DNA of 64,000 nucleotides from Brumimicrobium glaciale. GTDB taxonomy: Bacteria > Bacteroidota > Bacteroidia > Flavobacteriales_D > Crocinitomicaceae. The position numbers were made by a program, and so were the translations under genes. The stretch lies in assembly GCF_004152935.1 (NCBI RefSeq), contig NZ_SETE01000009.1:51326-115325 (forward strand), read 5' to 3'. The notes beneath the pieces are model-generated. The model made no database searches, was not told the DNA's origin, and saw nothing but the letters and a program-made list of their open reading frames with translations. Every line of letters starts with the position of its first letter. Within the stretch, counting starts at the first letter, position 1. Below are positions 19,239 to 28,493 of this stretch, piece by piece.

Positions 19239-19271
19239 AACAATTTTCATTTAGCGATAAAAAATTCATTT

Positions 19272-20294
19272 ATGCCGCACATCAAAAATGCTTTAATCCG
19301 TTATAGAATTATTGATAAAGCATTAGGTAATTCTTACAATCCCTATCCATCAAAGCTTGATTTGCGTTACGCTTGTGAGATGGAATTGTATGGTGATACC
19401 AATGGTAAACACATATCTGATTCTACGATAGAGAAGGATTTATTTGCGATGCGACAAGAATTAGATGCGCCGATAAAATATTCTAAAATCTACAAAGGAT
19501 ATTATTACGAGAATCCAGATTTTACAATCAATGAAAAACCACTTTCTGAGGACGATATTGCTTCAATTCAATTTGCTTTAAGCACACTTTCTCAATTTAA
19601 GGAGACAGAAATGTTTCAAAATTTTGGTTTTGCCTTAAATAAAATCATAGATCGTGTAAATGTAGATTCAGATTCTCGCAATACGGATATCGATATTGAT
19701 CAGCTAATTCAATTTGAGAAATCTAAAGCGGTTTTAGGAAATGAGTTTTTACAACCCTTACTTTCTGCAATTAAAAATCAACACATAGCTTATTTTACTT
19801 ACGAAAGTTTTGTTACACAAGTCCGAAAACAAAGGAAAGTAACTCCTTTATTACTTAAGGAATATAATAATCGCTGGTATTTGATTTGCTTTGATTCAGT
19901 AAAACAGAAAGTCATTACTTATGCCTTAGATAGAATCTCTGAATTGGAAATCATCGAACAAATGGGAGAGAAGCCGGCCGATTTTAAACCCGATTTATTT
20001 TTTAGACATTCCATTGGAATTACCGCCTCATCAGAAGCACGACCAGAAAAAATAGTTTTTATCGCTTCCAATATTGCATCCAAATATATCAACTCTCAAC
20101 CGTTTCATGAAAGTCAGAAAATCGTTAAAGAGAATGAAGAACAAGCCATATTTGAATTGTTTGCATTAGTTTCTGAAGAATTGATTCGTGAATTATTGAG
20201 CTATGGAGGAGATGTTCAAGTTTTACAACCTGATGGATTGAAAAATGAATTGATTAAAAGGATTAGGAAGATGAATGGGAATTATGGATTGTGA
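19272..20294 (+). CDS. WYL-domain transcriptional regulator
   Basis: A 340-residue helix-turn-helix regulator. Residues 1-70 form a winged HTH of the HTH_11 type, including the DSTIEKDLFAMRQELDAPI recognition region. Residues 165-230 form the WYL domain: residues KNQHIAYFTYESF, then RKVTPLLLKEYNNRWYLICFD with the Trp-Tyr-Leu motif, then ALDRISELEI. Residues 255-340 are the WCX extension. Such proteins sense ligands, often nucleic acids or nucleotides, and control DNA-damage, metabolic or defence genes. No defence genes are adjacent here; the upstream neighbours are lemA and an M48 peptidase, 33 bp away. Which promoter it controls is unknown. Confidence 0.88.
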   Translation: MPHIKNALIRYRIIDKALGNSYNPYPSKLDLRYACEMELYGDTNGKHISDSTIEKDLFAMRQELDAPIKYSKIYKGYYYENPDFTINEKPLSEDDIASIQFALSTLSQFKETEMFQNFGFALNKIIDRVNVDSDSRNTDIDIDQLIQFEKSKAVLGNEFLQPLLSAIKNQHIAYFTYESFVTQVRKQRKVTPLLLKEYNNRWYLICFDSVKQKVITYALDRISELEIIEQMGEKPADFKPDLFFRHSIGITASSEARPEKIVFIASNIASKYINSQPFHESQKIVKENEEQAIFELFALVSEELIRELLSYGGDVQVLQPDGLKNELIKRIRKMNGNYGL

Positions 20295-20313
20295 AAATCA
20301 TGTTGGAATATTA

Positions 20314-20361
20314 TTTTTTCCTTGTAGCGACGCAAGGCCGTGCGTCGCTACAAGGAAAAAA
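20314..20361. repeat. Perfect 21-bp hairpin element
   Basis: An uninterrupted inverted repeat: arms 20314-20334 and 20341-20361 pair over 21 bp with a 6-base loop (AGGCCG). The core CTTGTAGCGACGCA is GC-rich compared with surrounding DNA. T-runs are on the 5' side of each arm and A-runs on the 3' side, on either strand, so it is not built like an intrinsic terminator. It resembles small palindromic dispersed repeats rather than a gene-end signal. Confidence 0.75.
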
Positions 20362-20584
20362 AATCGGCGATTATCTGCGTTGTTTGCATCCGCGTAATCC
20401 GCGTTCCATTACAGCGCAACAGAAAAATTCCTAGACACCTCGATTTTATCGTTAAATTTTTATCTGAATAATTATTATCAATCTTGCGACAAATTTCATT
20501 CATTCACTCAAAACATGATAAAAATATTTTTCTTTTGAACCGATTCAAACTTGAAGTGTACAAGTCGGTATCAAAACAAAAATC

Positions 20585-22438
20585 ATGAAGAATTTAAACA
20601 GCTTTTATCTATCCTTCTTTCTATTCATCATACTATTTTCATTTACGGCTGCTGGTCAATCGATCAGTGGAAATATGAATTCCGGAAATATCGCTTCTCT
20701 AGGTTATGGAAACGTTGATATTTATAAAGGAAAAGAGAAAATCGCTTCTGTCTTAACAGATCACTTGGGAAATTTCAATGTGAAACTTGATACTGGATAT
20801 TACCGTGTGGAATTCAAATATGAAGGACACGAGAAATTGGTGAAAAACATTCACGTAAAAGGAGATGAAAAAGATGATTTTGCTTTGGCTACAAAAGATG
20901 GCTATATCGCTCCAAGATATGACATGCCAAAAGTCGAATCTACTGAATCTTACAGTTACTCTAAAGAGGAAAAACTAATGTTTGGCGATGCAATCAGAGA
21001 GGAAATAAAGGTCGATGCTATCCGAGAAGTGTCCTCTATTTCAATTAAACCTTCCATCACTTCTTTTGATGAACCCCGAGATTCTGATTATAAGAAAAGC
21101 GATAAAGATATTAAATCAGGGTCTTTAACAGCGGGAGAAGTCAATGATTTTGCTAAATGGGAAATGTGGAATGATATCGCAGCTAATGAACTTTCAATTT
21201 ATCAGCAAAAGTGGGATTTATTCTTCTCTGAACGTTATACGGTTCAATTAAAAAATGAAGATGGATTTCCAATTGTTGATGCTTTAGTGCAGTTACTCGA
21301 CGAAAGTAAAGCTGTTCGTTATGAAAGTCGCACTGATAATACTGGAAAAGCGGAGTTGTGGGGTAAAATGGGATTAACTGATGTTTGGAATAACAATGCA
21401 ACTGCCCTTGTGTCTCATAATGGAAAATCTCATACTATTCGCCGATTAACGAGCTTTCAAAATGGAGTAAATTCTTTAACTATCAATTCTGACTGTGGCT
21501 CTTCAGATATAGTAGATATCGCTTTTGTGGTGGATGCAACAGGTTCAATGGGAGATGAGATTAATTACCTAAAAGCAGAATTGAATCACGTGATTTTCAA
21601 ATCTAAAAACGATCATCCAGAATTGACTTTTAACTTTGGAAATGTTTTTTACCGTGACAATAGCGATGAATATGTAACACGCCGTCACGATTTCACAGAT
21701 GTACTTTCTTCTTCCATTGATTTCATTACACAACAAAGTGCTGGTGGAGGAGGAGATTACGAAGAAGCAGTTGAAATTGCCATGAACGAAGCTTTAGATA
21801 GCTTGAAATGGAGTGCATCTGCAAGAACACGTATTTTGTTCTTGGTCCTAGATGCGCCACCTCATAACACTCCAGAAATTCGTCAGCAGTTAAAAGACAT
21901 TGCAAGAAAAGCAGCTTCAAAAGGAATTAGAATTGTTCCATTAGCAGCTAGTGGAATCAGAAAAGATACAGAATATCTTATGCGTTGTTTTGCGTTGGGA
22001 ACGAATGGAACTTATGCTTTCTTGACCAACCACAGTGGAATTGGTAATAAACACATCGAACCATCAACTGATGAATATGAGGTGGAATTACTCAATGATT
22101 TAATGGTTAGAATTATCGATACTTATTCTTTTATTGCAGATTGTGATGAAGAAACAACAATTGATGAAAACCAAGGTCCAGAAGCAAATGATTCTTTGAT
22201 TACTTTGGATTGGAATGTTTGGCCGAATCCAACACAAGGTGATTTGAACATTAAAGTAAGTGAAGATATCAGTGAATTATTCATTACGGATATCACAGGA
22301 AAAATCATGAATCGTTTTACAGATCTTAAGAAAAACCGTGAATTAAAAACAAACATCGCCCAATACGCAAGAGGAATTTACTTGGTGACATTTGCGCATG
22401 AAGAGAAAATGTATGTGAAGAAGATTGTTTTGCAGTAG
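20585..22438 (+). CDS. Secreted vWA-domain protein with type IX sorting domain
   Basis: A 617-residue exported protein. Signal peptide at residues 1-25. Residues 28-95 look like a carboxypeptidase-regulatory-like beta-sandwich (GYGNVDIYKGKEKIASVLTD). Residues 215-300 form a second such unit. Residues 310-500 form a von Willebrand factor A domain with the MIDAS motif DATGS at 317-321. The last 80 residues are a type IX secretion sorting domain, recognisable by NVWPNPTQGDL, LFITDITGKIM and ARGIYLVTF...KKIVLQ. The product should therefore cross the outer membrane by the Por system and be attached or released at the surface, where vWA domains usually bind proteins or metals. The next gene starts 36 bp downstream. 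Confidence 0.88.
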   Translation: MKNLNSFYLSFFLFIILFSFTAAGQSISGNMNSGNIASLGYGNVDIYKGKEKIASVLTDHLGNFNVKLDTGYYRVEFKYEGHEKLVKNIHVKGDEKDDFALATKDGYIAPRYDMPKVESTESYSYSKEEKLMFGDAIREEIKVDAIREVSSISIKPSITSFDEPRDSDYKKSDKDIKSGSLTAGEVNDFAKWEMWNDIAANELSIYQQKWDLFFSERYTVQLKNEDGFPIVDALVQLLDESKAVRYESRTDNTGKAELWGKMGLTDVWNNNATALVSHNGKSHTIRRLTSFQNGVNSLTINSDCGSSDIVDIAFVVDATGSMGDEINYLKAELNHVIFKSKNDHPELTFNFGNVFYRDNSDEYVTRRHDFTDVLSSSIDFITQQSAGGGGDYEEAVEIAMNEALDSLKWSASARTRILFLVLDAPPHNTPEIRQQLKDIARKAASKGIRIVPLAASGIRKDTEYLMRCFALGTNGTYAFLTNHSGIGNKHIEPSTDEYEVELLNDLMVRIIDTYSFIADCDEETTIDENQGPEANDSLITLDWNVWPNPTQGDLNIKVSEDISELFITDITGKIMNRFTDLKKNRELKTNIAQYARGIYLVTFAHEEKMYVKKIVLQ

Positions 22439-22474
22439 GAGCCAATCAAACATTATAAATTCAAAAATTGAGAC

Positions 22475-24436
22475 ATGAAAATATTTTTATTCAGTACTTT
22501 ACTTTTATGTAGTGGTCTGATCTATTCTCAAATCGAAGAGGTTAGAATGAGCGGTTTAACGATTAAAGAGGCTTTACAATCTAAAATGCCTAAAATGCCG
22601 CAATATCCAGATACTGTTTACTATCCATTTTATCAGGGAGTGCAAATGATCGAAGTTGATCATATTGGCTTTAGAGATAAGAAAGTGTATCACTTGGGGC
22701 AATCTCAACCTAGAGCAATGTCATATTCTGATATGATTCCAATGTCTTTTGGAAATGAATATTTTTTTAGGGATACTTTAGGATCAATTGTTAAAGCTTT
22801 TAATTCTGATCTTGATTTAATTAGCCTAACAAAGCACTTTAGGAAAGTCCCACTAAATTTCAAAAGTAAATTCGCGAACTTCTTTCCTTACCACATTAGT
22901 CAAGATTATATATACCAAGGTATTTGGGCATACAGTGGTGATTATTTATTCAATTTTAAAGGTCATTATAAAGTATTTGACAATTCTTCGGGAAAAGTTC
23001 CAAACGGCTTTGTTCCATTTGGATTCAATAAAGAATCGGTTAATTTGATGTTCGGTTTAATAGATTCTTTGGGTAGTGTGAAAATACCACTTGAATACAA
23101 TGAAATTATTCCATGGCATGAAAACCTCATTGTTAGTAAAAATGGAAAATGGGGAATCATAAATTATGATTTGGAAATTATTGTGCCTTTGGTTTACGAT
23201 AGTTATAGAATTGTTCAAGAAAAGTCTGATTTTTATCCAGACAGAAAATTCGATATTTATTTTTTAAATACTAAGAAAGAGGATAATTACAAGAACCAAT
23301 ATTCTATAGTTGCACTATATAATTCGAGTAATCATAGCTTAATCAAATTAAATGGATATGATGAAATTTTTGACTTCGGTAGATATAAAGATGTTGGGGA
23401 GTATGATAATCGAAAAATAAAAGTAAAAAAGAATGGGAAGAAAGGAGTGCTAAATTCATCATTTATAGAAATTGTAGCGCCTCAATATGAAATGTTCAAT
23501 GATGTGGGAGATTTAATTCAAGTGAACAAGAACGGTAAATTCGGATTCTTAAATAAAAATTATGAAATAGAAATTCCATTAGAATATGATTATGCTCAAT
23601 ATATCGATGATTCAACCTTTTTGGTGTTGAAAAACGGAGCTTTCTATTGTATTAACATTGAAGAGGAAAAGAAGAAAAATGACAACTTAAAACCGAATTG
23701 GAAAGTTCAAAATTTTAATGTAGCGATTGATAATTACGTTACTATCCAAGTTGGAGATCACATTGGGGTTTTGAATACTTTAACGAATAGAATGGTTCTA
23801 CCCATTAGGTATGAGAAAAGTAAACAGATAACTCCAATGTTTTATGAGGATTTTCGCTTAAGAAATGATTCTATTTTTAAACAGAAAAACTTGATTGTTC
23901 GAGAGAAGGCCGACATATATGATGAAATTTCATTTAGTGATAATAAAATAATTGTAAAGAATGAGAATGAGCTATTTGGTGTAATAGATAGCTCATTTAA
24001 TAACATAATTGATTTTAAATATGACAAACTTGAAAGATATCCTCGAAATCCAGAGTATTTAATTTACCTCAAGAATGGTAAGGCTGGTATTATGGATTTT
24101 TCAAAGAAGGATATTATTGCTGGAAAATTCAATGAAATTAGAATTGAAAGAGATCGACCTCTTTTTCAAGTGCAAGATAAAGATAAATGGGGAATTGTTA
24201 ATTTAAGTGGAGATGAAGTTATTGCTTGTCAATATGATTCTATCCGTTTTCTAGGTCATTGGGACAGACCAAAGGAAAATCTTTGGATTGTAAACCGAGG
24301 GAAAAAGTATGGCGTTATAAATGATCAAAATGAAATAATGGTTCCGTTTATTTATGATGGAATATCACATTTACATGCAAATAATCTTTGGGTAATGGAC
24401 AAAGATAAAAAAAGGTATAGCGTGAATTATCGTTAG
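22475..24436 (+). CDS. Secreted WG-repeat protein
   Basis: A 653-residue exported protein: signal peptide at residues 1-19, then WG repeats, which are beta-hairpin units ending in a bulky aromatic and Asp. Clear copies include KNGKWGIINYDLEIIVPLVY, KNGKKGVLNSSFIEIVAPQY, KNGKFGFLNKNYEIEIPLEY, KDKWGIVNLSGDEVIACQY and RGKKYGVINDQNEIMVPFIY; more degenerate ones fill the rest. About ten to twelve units are present. WG proteins are periplasmic or surface proteins of unknown role. The gene follows the vWA gene by 36 bp and they may be co-transcribed. A bidirectional terminator follows at once. The broken gene at 3873-4967 is of the same general type. Confidence 0.85.
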   Translation: MKIFLFSTLLLCSGLIYSQIEEVRMSGLTIKEALQSKMPKMPQYPDTVYYPFYQGVQMIEVDHIGFRDKKVYHLGQSQPRAMSYSDMIPMSFGNEYFFRDTLGSIVKAFNSDLDLISLTKHFRKVPLNFKSKFANFFPYHISQDYIYQGIWAYSGDYLFNFKGHYKVFDNSSGKVPNGFVPFGFNKESVNLMFGLIDSLGSVKIPLEYNEIIPWHENLIVSKNGKWGIINYDLEIIVPLVYDSYRIVQEKSDFYPDRKFDIYFLNTKKEDNYKNQYSIVALYNSSNHSLIKLNGYDEIFDFGRYKDVGEYDNRKIKVKKNGKKGVLNSSFIEIVAPQYEMFNDVGDLIQVNKNGKFGFLNKNYEIEIPLEYDYAQYIDDSTFLVLKNGAFYCINIEEEKKKNDNLKPNWKVQNFNVAIDNYVTIQVGDHIGVLNTLTNRMVLPIRYEKSKQITPMFYEDFRLRNDSIFKQKNLIVREKADIYDEISFSDNKIIVKNENELFGVIDSSFNNIIDFKYDKLERYPRNPEYLIYLKNGKAGIMDFSKKDIIAGKFNEIRIERDRPLFQVQDKDKWGIVNLSGDEVIACQYDSIRFLGHWDRPKENLWIVNRGKKYGVINDQNEIMVPFIYDGISHLHANNLWVMDKDKKRYSVNYR

Positions 24437-24437
24437 T

Positions 24438-24491
24438 AAAAAAACCGACGGTAAAGGCGCAATGCATTGCATCTCTACCGTCGGTTTTTTT
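24438..24491. terminator. Bidirectional terminator with nested palindrome
   Basis: A 16-bp stem (24438-24453 with 24476-24491), A-run on the left and T-run on the right, serves both convergent genes. The loop contains GCAATGCATTGC, itself a 12-bp palindrome. The stop codon of the minus-strand gene at 24490 lies within the right arm. Confidence 0.8.
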
Positions 24492-25434
24492 ACAGATTCA
24501 ACAATGGCGCAATATGTCTTTCCTTTTTATCTTCATAAATATCAGCAATCGTAACCACAATTCCCGTTTCTTCAACTCCTCCAAAATCTGGATTTACTGC
24601 TGTTCCAAATGAACGCATGGTAGGAGAGAGGTGCATGTATATATTCATTAATGGCGGAACATTCTCTCCGTTTTCTCTTACGAAATGTGTCAAAACTTTA
24701 TAACCTTCTTTAAAGTCTAATCCTTCCAATAGCGCCGTAAATTTGTCTTCATCATAAGATTGTTCTAATGGAAACATTGAAGTCGCCAAACCTTCTTTGT
24801 CTGGGAAATATTTCTGTAAGAAGAACAACAAGAAGTCCCTTGATTCCTCATGATAATCTGGGTACATCGTAACTTTACCAAAGAAGTATTTCAGTTTTGG
24901 AAAAACCACAGTAAGTGTAGCCAAACCATCCCATAAATTATCTAATGCAAATAATCCTTTTCTTGGATTTACAGAAGGTTGATACATCGGTTGAACCCAA
25001 CTTCTTCCTAATTCTATTGCGCTAGGAAGAAAATCTCTTTTAAATTGGTCCGAGAAATTAAAGTAATGTGAAGTACTCATTGGAATGAATGCATCTTTAT
25101 CATCAGGTAAAATGAGTTCACAATTGATAAAACGCAAACCTCCAATTATTTCTTCATCTTCTGGACTCCAAACGATAAGCTGCTCATAGCATTTTTCACA
25201 AGTATCATATTGATCAATATCAATCGATTTTTTTGTTCCACCACCAGCAGAACGGAAAGACAATTCTCTTAATCTTCCAATTTCTCTCATTGTATTTGGA
25301 GAGTTATGGTGATTCAGGATATAAATTTCATTGTCTCCTTTTCTCGTTACTCGACCATAACGTTCTTTAGTCAATTCACTTTTAATGAGTTCACGATCTA
25401 CAGGATCTATTATTTTTTCTTCTTTAGCTGACAT
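24490..25434 (-). CDS. GNAT-type N-acyltransferase (GlsB/OlsB-like)
   Basis: A 314-residue enzyme of the Acetyltransf_5 / hemolysin-like GNAT group, which uses acyl-ACP to N-acylate an amino acid in the first step of glycine- or ornithine-lipid synthesis. Landmarks are GRLRELSFRSAGGGTKKSID, EIIGGLRFINC, SAIELGRSWVQPMYQPS (the acyl-carrier contact region) and GLFALDNLWDGLATL. It starts one base after the stop of the O-acyltransferase gene (TGA-T-ATG), so they form a coupled pair, as GlsB and GlsA do in Bacteroides. Glycine versus ornithine as substrate cannot be decided here. Length is close to Bacteroidota homologues. Confidence 0.75.
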   Translation of the reverse strand: MSAKEEKIIDPVDRELIKSELTKERYGRVTRKGDNEIYILNHHNSPNTMREIGRLRELSFRSAGGGTKKSIDIDQYDTCEKCYEQLIVWSPEDEEIIGGLRFINCELILPDDKDAFIPMSTSHYFNFSDQFKRDFLPSAIELGRSWVQPMYQPSVNPRKGLFALDNLWDGLATLTVVFPKLKYFFGKVTMYPDYHEESRDFLLFFLQKYFPDKEGLATSMFPLEQSYDEDKFTALLEGLDFKEGYKVLTHFVRENGENVPPLMNIYMHLSPTMRSFGTAVNPDFGGVEETGIVVTIADIYEDKKERHIAPLLNL

Positions 25435-25435
25435 A

Positions 25436-26254
25436 TCAATCTTTTAATTCGTAGACTTTACCTTTTACATATTGTGCCCATTCATCATGGGACTTGGATT
25501 CGTCAAAATCCGCAGCATACAAAGGTTCTCCAAATTTAATTTTAATTTTTTTATTATGTTGTTTATACAGTTCATTCACTAAATATAACATCTCAATATT
25601 GGCTTTTACACCTAATTTCTTTCGAATTGAGTACATGTTGTAGAAGAAGTTTGTGAGTTCTCCATCAATATGAACTGGAATAATTGTTTTGTTGTATTTA
25701 ATTGAACGCGTTACAAATGTTTTTTTCCATTTTAAATCTTCAATTTTTCCGTCGGTTTTTCTACTCACCAATCCAGCTGGAAAAATACACAATAACTCAT
25801 CTCCTTGAAAAGTTTCATCGACCTTCTTTAAAGATGCAGCAGCATTTCCACCATGTAAATTTACTCCAACAAAAATCGGTTGTAAATTTTCTAAATGCAT
25901 CAAGACATCATTCACAACGAATTTTACATCTGGACGTTTCTCATGAACTACTGTTACCAAAGCCATAGCATCCATTCCGCCCAAAGGATGATTCATTGCT
26001 AGAATAGCTCCACCTTTTTCAGGAACATTCTCTAATCCTTCGTAGTCTAAATTAATGCTGAATTTCTTCATCACAGATAGACAAAATTCTATCGGTGTAT
26101 CTTTCTTGTGATCATGTACAAATTGATTCACATCTTTTTCTTGAAGAATACGCTGAAGATAGCGTACTATAAATCCAGGTAAAAACTTTAAAAGCTTTGG
26201 ATTCTTTTCATGAATAACTTTTTTTACATCAATTATTTTCTTTGATTCGCTCAT
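25436..26254 (-). CDS. PlsC-like O-acyltransferase (GlsA/OlsA-like)
   Basis: A 272-residue membrane-associated lysophospholipid-type acyltransferase. The acceptor motif is NHPLGGMD (residues 88-95), a variant of NHx4D seen in aminolipid O-acyltransferases, followed by FVGVNLHGGNAAASLKKVDE and the FPAGLVSRKTDG block (equivalent to the FPEGTRS motif). It should acylate the hydroxyl of an N-acyl amino acid made by the neighbouring GNAT enzyme. A hydrophobic segment is present near residues 20-35. It is 1 bp upstream of that gene and 33 bp downstream of the SPOR gene, in a four-gene minus-strand cluster. Confidence 0.78.
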   Translation of the reverse strand: MSESKKIIDVKKVIHEKNPKLLKFLPGFIVRYLQRILQEKDVNQFVHDHKKDTPIEFCLSVMKKFSINLDYEGLENVPEKGGAILAMNHPLGGMDAMALVTVVHEKRPDVKFVVNDVLMHLENLQPIFVGVNLHGGNAAASLKKVDETFQGDELLCIFPAGLVSRKTDGKIEDLKWKKTFVTRSIKYNKTIIPVHIDGELTNFFYNMYSIRKKLGVKANIEMLYLVNELYKQHNKKIKIKFGEPLYAADFDESKSHDEWAQYVKGKVYELKD

Positions 26255-26287
26255 TTCTAAATGAATAGATATGTTTAAATTTTAAAA

Positions 26288-27388
26288 TTAGTTTTTATAA
26301 AGCCAAGCTCCTTGCACTTCTTGTCTAACACGTGATAAATCTGAATTTGCAGCTTGGAATGTTGGATAGCTCTGTGCTGCAACAAAATATAATCCTCCTA
26401 ATTGACTAATTATTTTAGAATCAAAACCCTTTTGTTTGAAATCACTTACCATTTTGTCAGCATATTTCTTCTCTCCAAAACAACCAACCACAATATGATG
26501 TTGACCAGTAGATGGTGTTACAGGGGTAATATTTTCTTTGACTGGCTCTTCAACCATTACAGTTTCTTCATCAGGTATAATTTCCTCTTCAGGTACAATT
26601 GCTGTTTCTACTTTTTCTTTAACTTCAACTGGTTTTTCTTTTAATGCATCTTTATCACTTTTATTCTTATCAAACATTGTCCAGCCCATGTATTCCTCAA
26701 CTTTATCTTGATTCATAATGACAAGGGTAGTTCCAGTAATAATAAGAAGAACCAGAAATAGTAAAAACCAAAATAAGAATCCTTTTCTTCGTTTCTTTTC
26801 TACAATAATCGTTTGCGGTTCATTTTTAGGAGTTGGAATAGGAGTAGGTTTTACATCCGTATTTTTCTCGATATATACGTTTTTCTTAACTTCAGAGTTA
26901 TCAGTTGCCTTCTCCTTTGGAGTTGAATCTGCAACGACAACAACCTTTTTAACCGGTTCTTTAGGCTCTTCTTTTTTAACAGGAGTTTCTCTCTCTACCT
27001 TTTTTGGTGGAACAACACCTGTTGGAGTTGGAGTAGGTTTACTAGAATTATCAGATTCAGCTTTTCCACCTGCTTTGATATTGCCTTCAAAAATAAAAGA
27101 ACCATCCTTATCTTTACTGAATTCTCCCAGTTGAAAAATAGAATAAGTTTCTCCTTTATTTAATTGTAATTTTAACTCACGAACAAATTTTGCAACAGTA
27201 TTTTGTGCTTCTTGTAAATCCATATTAGATTCACTTTTTAATTTGTTGGAAAGTTTTCCATCATCATAACTAAGGTATTCATTAAATGATAATTCCCCAG
27301 TTTCCTCATTTGCAATAACTATTGCGCCAAATTTCGGCAAGATAATTTTTGAGTGAAGTAATAATAACTCTTGAATGTATTGATCCAT
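26288..27388 (-). CDS. CCDC81-HU and SPOR domain membrane protein
   Basis: A 366-residue single-pass protein. Residues 1-115 match the paired bacterial CCDC81-like HU domains (YIQELLLLHSKIILPKFGAI, then LSFNEYLSYDDGKLSN and LGEFSKDKDGSFIFEG). A Pro/Lys-rich linker (about 120-200) is followed by one membrane helix (about 203-225, FLFWFLLFLVLLIITGTTLV), an acidic linker, and a C-terminal SPOR domain (residues 293-366, HHIVVGCFGEKKYADKMVSD and GLYFVAAQSYPTF). SPOR domains bind denuded septal peptidoglycan, so the protein likely links cytoplasm and division-site wall. This is a common Bacteroidota architecture. It lies 25 bp downstream of the MBL-fold gene. Confidence 0.85.
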   Translation of the reverse strand: MDQYIQELLLLHSKIILPKFGAIVIANEETGELSFNEYLSYDDGKLSNKLKSESNMDLQEAQNTVAKFVRELKLQLNKGETYSIFQLGEFSKDKDGSFIFEGNIKAGGKAESDNSSKPTPTPTGVVPPKKVERETPVKKEEPKEPVKKVVVVADSTPKEKATDNSEVKKNVYIEKNTDVKPTPIPTPKNEPQTIIVEKKRRKGFLFWFLLFLVLLIITGTTLVIMNQDKVEEYMGWTMFDKNKSDKDALKEKPVEVKEKVETAIVPEEEIIPDEETVMVEEPVKENITPVTPSTGQHHIVVGCFGEKKYADKMVSDFKQKGFDSKIISQLGGLYFVAAQSYPTFQAANSDLSRVRQEVQGAWLYKN

Positions 27389-27412
27389 GATAATGTATTA
27401 AGTGTTGATATT

Positions 27413-28264
27413 TTAAAAAAGTTCGTCAAATTTAAACGTTTGATCTAAACGAATTCCTTTTTCTGTCTCTTTTAAAGTACAGCATTCGTTTTCATAATCA
27501 TGCTCTAAAAATAATATATATTCTTCTCGTGCGGCTTTTATTAAAAACTTTTCCTTTTCATTGAGTGTTAACAAAGGTCTAGTGTCATAACCCATCACAA
27601 ATGGCAATGGAATATGTCCCACTGAAGGTAGTAAATCGGCCATGAAAACCAAAGTTTTTCCTTTGTAACGAATGTGTGGAATCATTTGACTTTCAGTGTG
27701 TCCATCTACAAATAGCAAGTCAATATCCTTAAATACATCTTTACTAAAATCGTCTTTTCTTGTAACGAATTTTAATTGACCAGATTCTTGAATTGGTAAA
27801 ATATTCTCAGATAGAAACGAAGCTTTTTCTCTTGCATTAGGTTCAGTTGCCCATTTCCAATGCTTTTCTGTACTCCAGAAAGTTGCATTTTTAAATACAG
27901 GCTGATAACTATTTTCTCCAATTCTTTCTACAGCTCCTCCACAATGATCGAAGTGCAAATGAGTCAAGAATACATCCGTAATGTCGTCTGGTGAAAACCC
28001 TAATTTCTTAAGATTCCCTTTCAAAGAGTCATCACCAAATAAATAATAGTAAGAAAAGAATTTCTCACTTTGCTTATCTCCAATTCCAGTGTCAATCAAC
28101 ATTAGTCTATCTCCATCTTCAATTAACATACTTCGCATTGACCAGCTACACATATTATTTTCATCAGGTTTATTTGTTCTAGACCACAATGTTTTGGGAA
28201 CAACGCCAAACATTGCACCACCATCTAACTTAAAACTCCCTGTATTTAATGGATATATTTTCAT
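27413..28264 (-). CDS. MBL-fold metallo-hydrolase (AHL-lactonase-like)
   Basis: A 283-residue metallo-beta-lactamase-fold hydrolase. Metal ligands are His102, His104, Asp106 and His107 in THLHFDHCGG, with DGHTESQMIPH near residue 190 and FLEHDYENECC towards the end. The overall pattern (MLIDTGIGDKQSEKFF before the first metal motif) is that of lactonase-like or AttM-like members, but quorum quenching cannot be inferred from fold. It is first in a likely minus-strand cluster with the SPOR and acyltransferase genes. No strong promoter was recognised upstream, though a weak TATATTCA box exists in the 100 bp before its ATG. Confidence 0.85.
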   Translation of the reverse strand: MKIYPLNTGSFKLDGGAMFGVVPKTLWSRTNKPDENNMCSWSMRSMLIEDGDRLMLIDTGIGDKQSEKFFSYYYLFGDDSLKGNLKKLGFSPDDITDVFLTHLHFDHCGGAVERIGENSYQPVFKNATFWSTEKHWKWATEPNAREKASFLSENILPIQESGQLKFVTRKDDFSKDVFKDIDLLFVDGHTESQMIPHIRYKGKTLVFMADLLPSVGHIPLPFVMGYDTRPLLTLNEKEKFLIKAAREEYILFLEHDYENECCTLKETEKGIRLDQTFKFDELF

Positions 28265-28364
28265 TTTAATATTGACTTTTTTGTGAATATAAGAATTTTG
28301 ACAATTAAAACAATGATGCTCACGAGTTAAAAGCTAGCAGCAGCATTGTTTTAATATTTAATGC

Positions 28365-28400
28365 AAAAAAAAGAGCGTTCCATTCGAAACGCTCTTTTTT
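28365..28400 (-). terminator. Intrinsic terminator after the E1 gene
   Basis: A stem of AGAGCGTT with AACGCTCT, extended by A-T pairs and a short loop, sits about 95 bp downstream of the E1 stop. On the minus strand it ends in a T-run (TTTTTTTT), on the plus strand also in TTTTTT, so it may work both ways. Confidence 0.7.
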
Positions 28401-28493
28401 GTAAATTATGCTTTAACTATTTATTATCGTATCATTTATCTTTCAATTGCGATATAAACTAATTATATGCTGCTACTTGAGAGACCTCTGATA

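Noticed and set aside
20314..20361. Intrinsic terminator of the WYL gene
   Set aside because: On both strands the T-run precedes the stem and an A-run follows it, the reverse of a terminator.
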